This document shows, piece by piece, positions 7,785 to 14,912 of a stretch of 23,973 nucleotides of DNA. The stretch's first letter is position 1; every line of letters starts with the position of its first letter. The DNA is taken from the NCBI RefSeq assembly GCF_041675725.1, contig NZ_JBAYTI010000043.1, positions 1 to 23,973 of the forward strand. Direction: 5' to 3'. The position numbers and the translations under genes are program-made. The notes below the pieces were generated by a model. That model saw only the letters and a list, made by a program, of their open reading frames with translations. It had not been told where the DNA came from and searched no databases. Origin of the DNA: Castellaniella sp041675725. Lineage in GTDB: Bacteria > Pseudomonadota > Gammaproteobacteria > Burkholderiales > Burkholderiaceae_B.

Positions 7785-9605
7785 TCAATACCCCAGCGTC
7801 AAGCCATCGGGATTGCGCGGGTCGGATGCCCCGTACCATTGGCCATCGTGGCGTTGGATGGTCTGCGTCTTGCCCATGGTGGGGCGCACCACCACCGAGT
7901 GGCCCCGGGCGCGCAGCAGGGCCAGCGTATCGGGGCTGAAGCCTTTTTCCACCCGCAGCTCGTCGGGCTGGCCCTGGTGGTGGAAACGGGGCTGGGCGGC
8001 GGCTTCGGCGGGATTCAGGCCGAAGTCGATGGCATCGACCAGCGCCTGCAACACGGTGGTAATGATGCGCGCGCCCCCCGGCGTTCCGGTTACCAGCCAG
8101 ACCTGATCGTGCTCGTCCAACACGATGGTGGGCGTCATGGATGACAGCGGACGCTTGCCCCCAGCCACCGCATTGGCCTGCGAGCCGACCAGGCCGTAGA
8201 CGTTGGGCACGCCGGGCTGCAGGGCGAAGTCATCCATTTCATTGTTCAGCAGGATGCCCGTGCCGGGGATGACCTGGCCGTTGCCAAAACCGGTGTTCAG
8301 GGTGTAGGTGAGCGCGACCGCGTTGCCCTGGGCATCGACCACCGAGAAATGGGTGGTTTGCTCGCTTTCGTGGGGCCAGGGATCGCCTGCCTGCCAGTCG
8401 GCCAGCGGACGCGCATGCCCGGGATCGATGAGGGCCGCCCGCTCGCGGGCATACGCGCGCGAGACCAGCCCGGCTACGGGCACCTGGACGAAGTCTGGAT
8501 CTCCCAGGTAGCGGGCCCGGTCGGCATAGGCCAGTTTCATGGCTTCAGCCATGACGTGGATGGTGCGCGCGCTGCCCACGCCCCATTGGTCCAGTGGCAG
8601 CGGTTCGAGCATGTGCAACAGCTGCAGCAGATGAACCCCGCCCGAGCTGGGCGGTGGCATGGTGACGACGCGCTTGCCGCGGTAATGGCCTTCCAGCGGG
8701 GCGCGCAGGCGCGCGCGATACGCGGCCAGGTCGTGGGCATCGATCAAGCCGCCCGTGCGCTGCATTTCGGCCACCAGACGTTCGGCGATAGGGCCTTCAT
8801 AGAATGCGGCCGCCCCTTGCTGGGCGAGCCAGCGCAGGGACTGCGCCAGATCGGCCTGAACCAGGCGCTCGCCGGCGCGCAGGGGCTGGCCGGCGCGCCA
8901 GAAGATGGCGCGGGTGGCCGGCCACGGGCCCATGGTGTCGCGGTTGCGCTGCAGCGCGTCGGCCAGGGTGGGGCTGACCACCATCCCCTGTTCGGCCCAC
9001 TGAATCGCCGGCTCGATGAGCCGGGCCCAGGGCAGGCTGCCCCATTGCCGGTGCGCCAGCGCCAGGCCGGCCACCGTACCGGGTACGCCCGCCGCCAGCG
9101 GGCCGTGCAGCGAGCGCCCCGGGATGACCTGGCCCTGCGCATCGACGTACGTCGCGGGGCCGGCCGCCAAGGGCGCCGTTTCACGAAAATCGACCGCATG
9201 ATTCTGGCCGCCCGCCGCGTCGTGCACCACCATGAACCCGCCACCACCCAGGTTGCCGGCCCAGGGCTGCACCACGGCGAGCGCAAACGCAGTAGCGACG
9301 GCCGCATCGACGGCATTGCCGCCCGCCTGCAGGATTTGCAGGCCCACCTGGGTCGCCGGCGCGCTCTCGCTGGCCACCATGGCATGGCTGGCCACCACCG
9401 GATGGAAAATATCATAGCCGTCGTCGTAGGCGGCCGCCGCGGCCCGGGTGACCGCCGTGGCGGTGACTGCCACGGCCTGGGTCTGCGCTTCGGCGGCGGT
9501 CACCGCCAAGGCCGGGCCGGCCTGCGCGGCAATGGCTGGCGGCCACGCGCAGGCGCCCGACAACAGCAGCGCCAGAAGGGCGCTGCGGGCAATCGGGTTC
9601 AACAT
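7785..9605 (-). CDS. ggt: Gamma-glutamyltransferase (periplasmic glutathione hydrolase)
   Basis: This 606-residue autoprocessing enzyme cleaves the gamma-glutamyl bond of glutathione and related peptides in the periplasm. The N-terminus MLNPIARSALLALLLSGACA is a Sec-type signal; an Ala/Val/Thr-rich linker (about 27-60) follows. The substrate-binding arginine lies in RETAP (R141). The nucleophile is the first threonine of QTTHFSV (T417), where the precursor splits into large and small subunits. LNTGFG, LLNNEMDDF, KRPLSSM (484-490) and TPGG (508-511) match the E. coli enzyme. The ATG at 9605 is preferred over a GTG at 9650 because it gives the signal peptide directly, though its Shine-Dalgarno is weak. 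It starts 16 bp after the small upstream gene and converges with the acyl-CoA ligase. Confidence 0.96.
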   Translation of the reverse strand: MLNPIARSALLALLLSGACAWPPAIAAQAGPALAVTAAEAQTQAVAVTATAVTRAAAAAYDDGYDIFHPVVASHAMVASESAPATQVGLQILQAGGNAVDAAVATAFALAVVQPWAGNLGGGGFMVVHDAAGGQNHAVDFRETAPLAAGPATYVDAQGQVIPGRSLHGPLAAGVPGTVAGLALAHRQWGSLPWARLIEPAIQWAEQGMVVSPTLADALQRNRDTMGPWPATRAIFWRAGQPLRAGERLVQADLAQSLRWLAQQGAAAFYEGPIAERLVAEMQRTGGLIDAHDLAAYRARLRAPLEGHYRGKRVVTMPPPSSGGVHLLQLLHMLEPLPLDQWGVGSARTIHVMAEAMKLAYADRARYLGDPDFVQVPVAGLVSRAYARERAALIDPGHARPLADWQAGDPWPHESEQTTHFSVVDAQGNAVALTYTLNTGFGNGQVIPGTGILLNNEMDDFALQPGVPNVYGLVGSQANAVAGGKRPLSSMTPTIVLDEHDQVWLVTGTPGGARIITTVLQALVDAIDFGLNPAEAAAQPRFHHQGQPDELRVEKGFSPDTLALLRARGHSVVVRPTMGKTQTIQRHDGQWYGASDPRNPDGLTLGY

Positions 9606-9621
9606 GACAGTGTCGGAGGGA

Positions 9622-10032
9622 TCAGGCCGCGCCAAACTGCAACGGCTCACCGCTGCGATCGAAGGCCAGCAGCGAGCCGATGGTGCCGTACTTGATCATT
9701 TGCGTCATGCGCTGGAAGGCGAGGTCGACGTCTTTGTTGTCGGGCAGGAAGGCCGACTGGTCGGCCATGGCGGCCACGAACACGACGTGCCAGCCCTTGC
9801 CGGTGAGGGTGGATTCTTGCACCAGCGCGCTGAAGCTGGTGAGCTGATCCGGGGTTTTGTCGACGCACAGGATCGGGGTGAGTTCACCGCCTTCGCCCCG
9901 GGCGTATTGTTCTTTTTGGGCGGGTGTGGCGTCGTCGGGCACGCTGCTGTCCGCGAACACGAACAGCAGGCGCTGGGGCTGGTCCTGCAGGCGGGCCGCC
10001 TGCAGGAGGTCATCGAAGCTGGCGATGTCCAT
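9622..10032 (-). CDS. Small conserved protein of unknown function at the end of the ribosomal run
   Basis: This 136-residue soluble, acidic protein has no signal peptide or membrane segment. It contains the segments FDDLLQAARLQDQPQRLLFVFA, TPILCVDKTPDQLTSF and GWHVVFVAAM, and ends with LLAFDRSGEPLQFG. From memory, similar short proteins in Burkholderiales carry an automatic label of ribonucleotide reductase subunit alpha. Nothing here supports that: the length is far too small and no radical-site or allosteric motifs are present. It starts 11 bp after rpsQ and is followed 16 bp later by ggt, so it is probably read on the ribosomal transcript. A link to translation is only suggested by position. 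Confidence 0.75.
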   Translation of the reverse strand: MDIASFDDLLQAARLQDQPQRLLFVFADSSVPDDATPAQKEQYARGEGGELTPILCVDKTPDQLTSFSALVQESTLTGKGWHVVFVAAMADQSAFLPDNKDVDLAFQRMTQMIKYGTIGSLLAFDRSGEPLQFGAA

Positions 10033-10043
10033 ACCCGATCCGA

Positions 10044-10349
10044 TCAGATGACGCGCACGGCCTCGACCAGGCGCACCACCGTCCAGGACTTGTGGCGCGA
10101 CAGGGGCCGGCCTTCGGCGATCTCGACCGTATCGCCCTCGTTGTACTGGTTGTGTTCGTCGTGGGCCTGATAACGGGCCGACCGGTTGACGAATTTGCCC
10201 AGCACGGGATGTTTGACACGGGTCTGGACGCTGACCACCACGGTCTTGTCCATCTTGTTGCTGACGACCTTGCCGGTCAGGGTGCGCTGGCGCTTGGGTG
10301 CGGCTTCGGTGCTCGCGGCTTCGATGCTTGCGGTTTCGATTTCGCTCAT
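10044..10349 (-). CDS. rpsQ: 30S ribosomal protein S17 with a repeat-bearing N-terminal extension
   Basis: This primary 16S rRNA-binding protein of the small subunit has 101 residues; the usual bacterial length is about 84. The conserved core begins near residue 19 (RQRTLTGKVVSNKMDKTVVV) and continues through TRVKHPVLGKFV and NEGDTVEIAEGRPLSRHKSW. The extra N-terminus is acidic and Ala-rich and made of three 5-residue units (EIETA, SIEAA, STEAA). The ATG at 10349 has AGGTAAG just upstream, inside the end of rpmC, supporting translation of the extension. It is the last ribosomal gene of this run; rplN does not follow. Confidence 0.97.
   Translation of the reverse strand: MSEIETASIEAASTEAAPKRQRTLTGKVVSNKMDKTVVVSVQTRVKHPVLGKFVNRSARYQAHDEHNQYNEGDTVEIAEGRPLSRHKSWTVVRLVEAVRVI
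10300..10344 (-). repeat. Three tandem 15-base repeats inside the start of rpsQ
   Basis: Plus-strand copies are GCGGCTTCGGTGCTC (10300-10314), GCGGCTTCGATGCTT (10315-10329) and GCGGTTTCGATTTCG (10330-10344). The first two differ at two positions and the third is more diverged. Each encodes one five-residue unit of the S17 N-terminal extension, so copy-number change would keep the frame. Confidence 0.7.
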
Positions 10350-10350
10350 T

Positions 10351-10542
10351 TCACTTACCTGCGTTTTCGGTCATGATGGTGCGCACGCGGGCAATGTCGC
10401 GGCGCACCTTGCCCAGCTGGCTGGTGTTGCTCAGCTGCTGGGTGGCCCGCTGCATGCGCAGGTTGAATTGAGCCTTCAAGAGGCTTTCGAGCTCGGCCTG
10501 CAGCTCGGTGCTGTCCTTGGTGCGAAGTTCACTGGCTTTCAT
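10351..10542 (-). CDS. rpmC: 50S ribosomal protein L29
   Basis: This 63-residue helical-hairpin protein sits near the peptide exit tunnel, where L23 and L29 form the docking site for nascent-chain factors. The sequence MKASELRTKDSTELQAELESLLKA and the LGKVRRDIARVRTIM segment are typical, as is the length. AAGGA lies 6 bases before the ATG, partly within the rplP stop codon. One base separates its stop from the rpsQ start, indicating translational coupling. Confidence 0.97.
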   Translation of the reverse strand: MKASELRTKDSTELQAELESLLKAQFNLRMQRATQQLSNTSQLGKVRRDIARVRTIMTENAGK

Positions 10543-10551
10543 GGTGATTCC

Positions 10552-10968
10552 TTACGCCCCGACGCGGCGCGACACGAAGGTCGTGCCGATGGGCAGTTTG
10601 GCAGCGGCCAGACGGAACGCTTCGCGGGCGAGTTCTTCGCTCACGCCTTCCATTTCGTACAGGACCTTGCCCGGTTGAATTTCGGCGACCCAGAATTCGG
10701 GATTGCCCTTGCCCTTGCCCATGCGGACCTCGGCGGGTTTCTGCGAAATGGGCTTGTCGGGGAAGATGCGGATCCAGATGCGACCACCGCGCTTGATGTG
10801 GCGGTTGATGGCCCGACGGGCGGCCTCGATCTGGCGCGCCGTCAGGCGCCCGCGACCGGTGGCCTTGAGGCCGAACTCGCCAAAGGACACGTTGGTGCCT
10901 CGGGTGGCCAGACCGGTGTTGCGGCCTTTTTGCTCTTTGCGATATTTCCTGCGAGCGGGTGACAACAT
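10552..10968 (-). CDS. rplP: 50S ribosomal protein L16
   Basis: This 138-residue protein of the large subunit lies at the A-site side of the peptidyl-transferase region and is needed for late 50S assembly. The N-terminus MLSPARRKYRKEQKGR, the central LTARQIEAARRAINRHIKRGGRIWIR and the MGKGKGNPEFWVA motif are diagnostic. Length is standard. AGGAG lies just upstream of the ATG, inside the end of rpsC, and the two genes are only 2 bp apart. Confidence 0.98.
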   Translation of the reverse strand: MLSPARRKYRKEQKGRNTGLATRGTNVSFGEFGLKATGRGRLTARQIEAARRAINRHIKRGGRIWIRIFPDKPISQKPAEVRMGKGKGNPEFWVAEIQPGKVLYEMEGVSEELAREAFRLAAAKLPIGTTFVSRRVGA

Positions 10969-10970
10969 GA

Positions 10971-11747
10971 TTATTCTCCTTCGGCCTGGGCGGCGGCGGC
11001 TTCCCGGCGGCTGCCACGGCTACGGCTGCCGGGGCGGCCCGGACGGTCGCCACGCGGTGCGCGGCGGCCACGGCGCTCTTCGTCGCGCGGGGCGGCGGTT
11101 TCGGGCGGAAAGTCTCCGTTGGGCAGCATATCGCCCTTGTAGACCCACACCTTGATGCCGATGATGCCATAGGTGGTGCGCGCTTCGGCCGTGCCGTAGT
11201 CGATGTGCGCGCGCAGGGTGTGCAGCGGCACACGGCCTTCGCGATACCATTCGGTACGGGCGATTTCGATGCCGTTCAGGCGGCCCGAGCTCATGATCTT
11301 GATGCCCTGGGCACCCAGGCGCATGGCGTTCTGCATGGCGCGCTTCATGGCGCGGCGGAACATGATGCGCTTTTCGAGCTGTTGGGCGATCGAGTCGGCC
11401 ACCAGCTGGGCGTCGGTTTCGGGCTTGCGGATTTCCTCGATGTTGACGTGCACGGGCACGCCCATGAGGCGCTGCAGGTCGGCCTTGAGATGCTCGATGT
11501 CCTCGCCGCGGCGACCGATCACCACCCCCGGGCGCGCCGAGTAAATAGTGATGCGGGCGTTCTTGGCCGGGCGCTCGATGACCACACGGCCCACCGAGGC
11601 CGAGCCCAGTTTTTTCTTGAGGTATTCGCGAACGCGGATGTCTTCGGCCAGCATCGGGCCGTAGTTCTTGTCGTTCGCGTACCAGCGTGATGTCCAATTG
11701 CGGTTGACCGCCAGGCGGAAACCGGTCGGGTGGATTTTCTGTCCCAT
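10971..11747 (-). CDS. rpsC: 30S ribosomal protein S3 with a long basic C-terminal tail
   Basis: This 258-residue protein belongs to the small-subunit head and contributes to the mRNA entry helicase activity. The start MGQKIHPTGFRLAVNRNWTS, a KH RNA-binding domain with VVIGRRGEDIEHLK, and the C-terminal GIIGIKVWVYKGDMLP are all present. E. coli S3 has 233 residues; the extra length is an Arg/Gly/Ala-rich tail (about 215-258) with a low-complexity, probably disordered character. AAGGAG lies 6 bases before the ATG. The gene is 9 bp after rplV. Confidence 0.98.
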   Translation of the reverse strand: MGQKIHPTGFRLAVNRNWTSRWYANDKNYGPMLAEDIRVREYLKKKLGSASVGRVVIERPAKNARITIYSARPGVVIGRRGEDIEHLKADLQRLMGVPVHVNIEEIRKPETDAQLVADSIAQQLEKRIMFRRAMKRAMQNAMRLGAQGIKIMSSGRLNGIEIARTEWYREGRVPLHTLRAHIDYGTAEARTTYGIIGIKVWVYKGDMLPNGDFPPETAAPRDEERRGRRAPRGDRPGRPGSRSRGSRREAAAAQAEGE

Positions 11748-11756
11748 AGTGACTCC

Positions 11757-12086
11757 TTAGGCCCCGACCTTGACCACGATGTGGCAGGTCTGTTTTTCGA
11801 TGCGGTTGCCACGGCCCTTGGCACGTGCCGAGAACCGCTTCATGGACTGCGCCTTGTCGACGTGGATGGTCGTGACCTTGAGCTCGTCGATGTCTGCACC
11901 ATCATTGTGCTCGGCATTGGCAATGGCCGATTCGAGCGCCTTCTTGATGATGCCGGCCGCCTTCTTGGGGCTGAACGTCAGGATGTTGAGTGCGTGCGCC
12001 ACGGATTTCCCGCGGATCAGGTCCGCCACGAGGCGGGCCTTCTGGGCGGAAATATGGACGCCGCGTATGATGGCGGTTGTTTCCAT
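11757..12086 (-). CDS. rplV: 50S ribosomal protein L22
   Basis: This 109-residue protein lines the peptide exit tunnel through a long beta-hairpin loop. The globular part shows ISAQKARLVADLIRGKSVAHALNIL, and the hairpin region includes MKRFSARAKGRGNRIEKQTCHI, the site where macrolide-resistance changes occur in other bacteria; no obvious insertion or deletion is seen. A full AGGAGGT Shine-Dalgarno overlaps the rpsS stop codon, 3 bp away. Confidence 0.98.
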   Translation of the reverse strand: METTAIIRGVHISAQKARLVADLIRGKSVAHALNILTFSPKKAAGIIKKALESAIANAEHNDGADIDELKVTTIHVDKAQSMKRFSARAKGRGNRIEKQTCHIVVKVGA

Positions 12087-12089
12087 GGC

Positions 12090-12365
12090 TTACCTCCTGG
12101 ATTTCTTGTCTGCCGCGTGCCCCTTGAAGGTGCGCGTGTGGGCAAACTCGCCGAGTTTGTGGCCGACCATGTTCTCGCTGACGTACACGGGCACGTGCTG
12201 GCGCCCGTTGTGCACGGCGATGGTCAACCCGATGAACTCGGGCAAAATGGTTGAACGGCGCGACCAGGTCTTGATCGGCTTCTTTTCTTTGCCCCCGACG
12301 GCCGCATCGACCTTTTTGATCAGATGCGCATCGACAAACGGGCCTTTCTTGATCGAACGTGACAT
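12090..12365 (-). CDS. rpsS: 30S ribosomal protein S19
   Basis: This 91-residue protein of the small-subunit head contacts 16S rRNA with S13 near the A-site tRNA. The sequence MSRSIKKGPFVDAHLIKKV, the KTWSRRSTILPEFIGLTIAVHNGR core and the GHKLGEFAHTRTFKGH segment are diagnostic, and the length is standard. The Shine-Dalgarno is the G-rich stretch following the rplB stop, 12 bp upstream. Confidence 0.98.
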   Translation of the reverse strand: MSRSIKKGPFVDAHLIKKVDAAVGGKEKKPIKTWSRRSTILPEFIGLTIAVHNGRQHVPVYVSENMVGHKLGEFAHTRTFKGHAADKKSRR

Positions 12366-12377
12366 AGTATGCGCCCC

Positions 12378-13205
12378 TTATTTGCGCTTGCGGCGCGAGA
12401 CAATCATATTGCTCGTGCGCTTGTTTCGACGCGTGCGGTACCCCTTGGTGGGCGTACCCCACGGGCTGACCGGCTCGCGGCCTTCGCCGGTGCGGCCTTC
12501 GCCGCCGCCATGCGGGTGATCGACCGGGTTCATGGCCACACCGCGCACGGTGGGACGCACGCCGCGCCAGCGCATGGCGCCGGCCTTGCCGATCTGGCGC
12601 AGGCTGTGGTCGCCGTTGCCGACCTCGCCAATGGTGGCCCGGCAGTCGATGTGCACGCGGCGGACTTCACCGGAACGCAGGCGGACCTGGGCATAGACGC
12701 CTTCGCGTGCCAGCAGCACGGCGGCGGCGCCCGCCGAACGGGCCATCTGGGCGCCCTTGCCCGGCTGCATCTCGATGCAGTGGATGGTGGCACCCACGGG
12801 AATCGCGCGGATGGGCAAGGTGTTGCCGCTGCGGATCGGGGCCTCGAGCCCAGAGACCACGGTGGCGCCGACTTCGAGGCCGCGCGGTGCAATGATGTAC
12901 CGGCGCTCGCCATCGGCGTAGCACAGCAAGGCGATGTGCGCCGTGCGGTTGGGGTCGTACTCGATGCGTTCGACACGCGCCGGAATGCCGTCTTTGTTGC
13001 GACGGAAATCGACGATGCGGTAGTGCTGCTTGCGCCCGCCCCCGCGATGGCGCACGGTGATGCGGCCATGGTGGTTGCGGCCCGAGCCGCGCGGCTGGCT
13101 TTCGAGCAGCGGCGCGTGGGCGGGGCCCTTGTGAAGCTCGGGGTGCACGACCTTGATCATGCCGCGGCGCCCGGCCGATGTGGGTTTGACTTTGACGAGC
13201 GGCAT
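12378..13205 (-). CDS. rplB: 50S ribosomal protein L2
   Basis: This 275-residue, highly conserved 23S rRNA-binding protein is required for subunit joining and peptidyl-transferase assembly. The N-terminal LVKVKPTSAGRRGMI, RGGGRKQHYRIVDFRRNK and the signature MNPVDHPHGGGEGR (225-238, with the conserved histidine at 230) are intact. Three cysteines (C95, C143, C188) are present. The ATG directly abuts the rplW stop (TAAATG), with GGAG 9 bases upstream, so the pair is translationally coupled. Confidence 0.98.
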   Translation of the reverse strand: MPLVKVKPTSAGRRGMIKVVHPELHKGPAHAPLLESQPRGSGRNHHGRITVRHRGGGRKQHYRIVDFRRNKDGIPARVERIEYDPNRTAHIALLCYADGERRYIIAPRGLEVGATVVSGLEAPIRSGNTLPIRAIPVGATIHCIEMQPGKGAQMARSAGAAAVLLAREGVYAQVRLRSGEVRRVHIDCRATIGEVGNGDHSLRQIGKAGAMRWRGVRPTVRGVAMNPVDHPHGGGEGRTGEGREPVSPWGTPTKGYRTRRNKRTSNMIVSRRKRK

Positions 13206-13502
13206 TTAATGGATCTCCGAGAAGTCGATTTCGTGGCCGGCCTTGAGGCAGACATAGGCCTTGCGCTCATTGCGGCGACGGCCCATGAAGCGGCCAAAGC
13301 GTTTTTGCTTGCCTTGGCGGTTGGCCACCTGGACGGACTGGACTTCGACCTTGAAGAGCAGCTCGACGGCTGCCTTGATTTCGGGCTTGGTGGCATCGGC
13401 CACGACCCGGAAGGTGACCTGGTTGTTCTTTTCGGCGACCAGGGTGGACTTTTCAGTGACCACCGGCGCCAATATGACTTGCATCAGACGTTCGGCATTC
13501 AT
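13206..13502 (-). CDS. rplW: 50S ribosomal protein L23
   Basis: This 98-residue protein sits at the tunnel exit and docks trigger factor and SRP. The sequence shows LAPVVTEKSTLVAEKNNQVTFRV, the ELLFKVEVQSVQVAN segment and GRRRNERKAYVCLK, all typical, at normal length. Its start overlaps the rplD stop by four bases (ATGA), and its stop abuts the rplB start. Confidence 0.98.
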   Translation of the reverse strand: MNAERLMQVILAPVVTEKSTLVAEKNNQVTFRVVADATKPEIKAAVELLFKVEVQSVQVANRQGKQKRFGRFMGRRRNERKAYVCLKAGHEIDFSEIH

Positions 13503-14122
13503 CCCAGCAACTCCTCGAGTTGGGCGACCGCAGGCCGGGTAATGAGCACTTTCTTGAAGTGGATCAGCGACAGCGGGTCGGCTTGGTGCGTTTCGATCAC
13601 CGCCACATGAGGCAGGTTGCGCGTGGCCAGGTAGACGTTTTCATCGAGCTCGTCGGTGATGATGAGCACGGACTCGGACACGCCGAGGTCTTTCAGGCGG
13701 CTGGCAGCGAGCTTGGTCTTGGGGGCATCGAGCGCAAAGCTTTCGAGCACGGCGATACGGTCTTCGCGCACCAGCTGCGAAAAGATGGCGCGCAGGCCCG
13801 CGCGGTACATCTTCTTGTTGACTTTCTGGCTGAAGTTTTCTTCAGGGCTTGCCGGAAACGCCCGGCCGCCCCCCCGCCACAAGGGCGAGGACGTCATCCC
13901 GGCGCGGGCTCGGCCCGTGCCTTTCTGGCGCCAGGGTTTGCGGGTGGAATGCTTGACGGTGCCGCGGCTTTTCTGGGCGCGGTCGCCCTGGCGGGCATTG
14001 GCCTGGTAGGCGACCACGACCTGGTGAACCAGGGCCTCGTTGAAATCGCGCCCGAAAATGGCGTCGGCGACCGGCACGGTGGCCGTGGCCTGGCCGTTTT
14101 CGTTCAAGAGCTTGAGTTCCAT
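13499..14122 (-). CDS. rplD: 50S ribosomal protein L4
   Basis: This 207-residue protein contributes an extended loop to the exit tunnel. In E. coli it is also the autogenous repressor of the S10 operon, acting on the leader upstream of rpsJ. The tunnel loop RKPWRQKGTGRARAGMTSSPLWRGGG is intact and the C-terminal domain has normal features. The gene starts 5 bp after rplC. Because rpsJ is separated from this run here, E. coli-style L4 control through the rpsJ leader could not reach these genes. Confidence 0.98.
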   Translation of the reverse strand: MELKLLNENGQATATVPVADAIFGRDFNEALVHQVVVAYQANARQGDRAQKSRGTVKHSTRKPWRQKGTGRARAGMTSSPLWRGGGRAFPASPEENFSQKVNKKMYRAGLRAIFSQLVREDRIAVLESFALDAPKTKLAASRLKDLGVSESVLIITDELDENVYLATRNLPHVAVIETHQADPLSLIHFKKVLITRPAVAQLEELLG

Positions 14123-14127
14123 GATCT

Positions 14128-14814
14128 TCAGGCCCCCTTGGCAGCAGCTTTGACGGCGGGACGCACGACGATGCCGCCGTTCTTGTGGCCGGGCACCGCG
14201 CCCTTGACCAGCAAGAGGCCGCGTTCGGCGTCAACCCGCACGACGTCGAGATTTTGTACGGTGCAGGTTTCGGCACCCATGTGACCGGCCATTTTCTTGC
14301 CCTTGAAGACGCGCCCAGGATCCTGCGCCTGGCCGATCGAGCCCGGCACCCGGTGCGAGAGCGAGTTGCCATGCGAATTGCGCTGGCCGCCGAAATTGTG
14401 GCGCTTGATGGTGCCGGCAAAGCCCTTGCCCAGGCTGGTACCGGTGACATCGACCTGCTGGCCGGCCTCGAAGACCGCGTCGACCGCGATGACGGCGCCC
14501 GCCGTGAATTCGGCGATGCGCGCCGGATCGAGGCGGAATTCTTTGAGTTGGCTGCCGGCTTCGATGCCGGCCTTGGCGTAATGGCCGGCCTGGGCCTGAT
14601 TGACGCGCGAGGCGCGACGGCTGCCATGGGCCAGCTGCACGGCGGCATAACCGTCTGTTTCGGGCGTCTTGACCTGGGCGACGCGGTTGTTGGAGACGTC
14701 GAGCACGGTGACCGGAATGGATACGCCATCCTCGGTAAAGACGCGCGTCATGCCAAGCTTGCGCCCCACGAGCCCAAGGCGGTACGCCGCGGGCGCAGGT
14801 GTCGATTGCGACAT
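14128..14814 (-). CDS. rplC: 50S ribosomal protein L3
   Basis: This 228-residue protein is an early-binding assembly initiator of the large subunit. Characteristic segments are LGLVGRKLGMTRVFTEDG, GTSLGKGFAGTIKRHNFGG, HGNSLSHRVPGSIGQ and KGKKMAGHMG. Q162 in SIGQAQ corresponds to the glutamine methylated by PrmB in E. coli (Q150). There is a roughly 10-residue N-terminal extension (MSQSTPAPAAYR) relative to E. coli. AGGAG lies 6 bases before the ATG at 14814, which supports that start. It is now the first gene of the ribosomal run. Its upstream neighbour is an amidase gene, not rpsJ. Confidence 0.98.
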   Translation of the reverse strand: MSQSTPAPAAYRLGLVGRKLGMTRVFTEDGVSIPVTVLDVSNNRVAQVKTPETDGYAAVQLAHGSRRASRVNQAQAGHYAKAGIEAGSQLKEFRLDPARIAEFTAGAVIAVDAVFEAGQQVDVTGTSLGKGFAGTIKRHNFGGQRNSHGNSLSHRVPGSIGQAQDPGRVFKGKKMAGHMGAETCTVQNLDVVRVDAERGLLLVKGAVPGHKNGGIVVRPAVKAAAKGA

Positions 14815-14912
14815 TGTTTTCTCCTGGGGGTGTTTCCCCTCAGATACGGATCCCGACTACGATTGGCCGGGGCTGTTAGGTTCGCCAAGCGTGAACCCAC
14901 TTGACGAAAGCC
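14815..14912 (-). promoter_or_regulatory. 98-bp leader between the amidase gene and rplC
   Basis: This gap must supply or relay expression of ten ribosomal genes. The minus strand has GGGG-AAACA-CCCC just before the AGGAG ribosome-binding site, a small hairpin that could mask or expose it. I looked for a -35/-10 pair with 15-18 bp spacing and found no good match. The promoter may lie inside the end of the amidase gene, or transcription may read through from the catabolic operon. Confidence 0.3.

Noticed and set aside
9436..9530. Repeat-like Ala/Val/Thr codons near the start of ggt
   Set aside because: These are degenerate low-complexity codons in the linker after the signal peptide, not a regular tandem repeat.
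12369..13610. Long plus-strand frame opposite rplB, rplW and rplD
   Set aside because: It is antisense to highly conserved ribosomal genes and has no family-like sequence.
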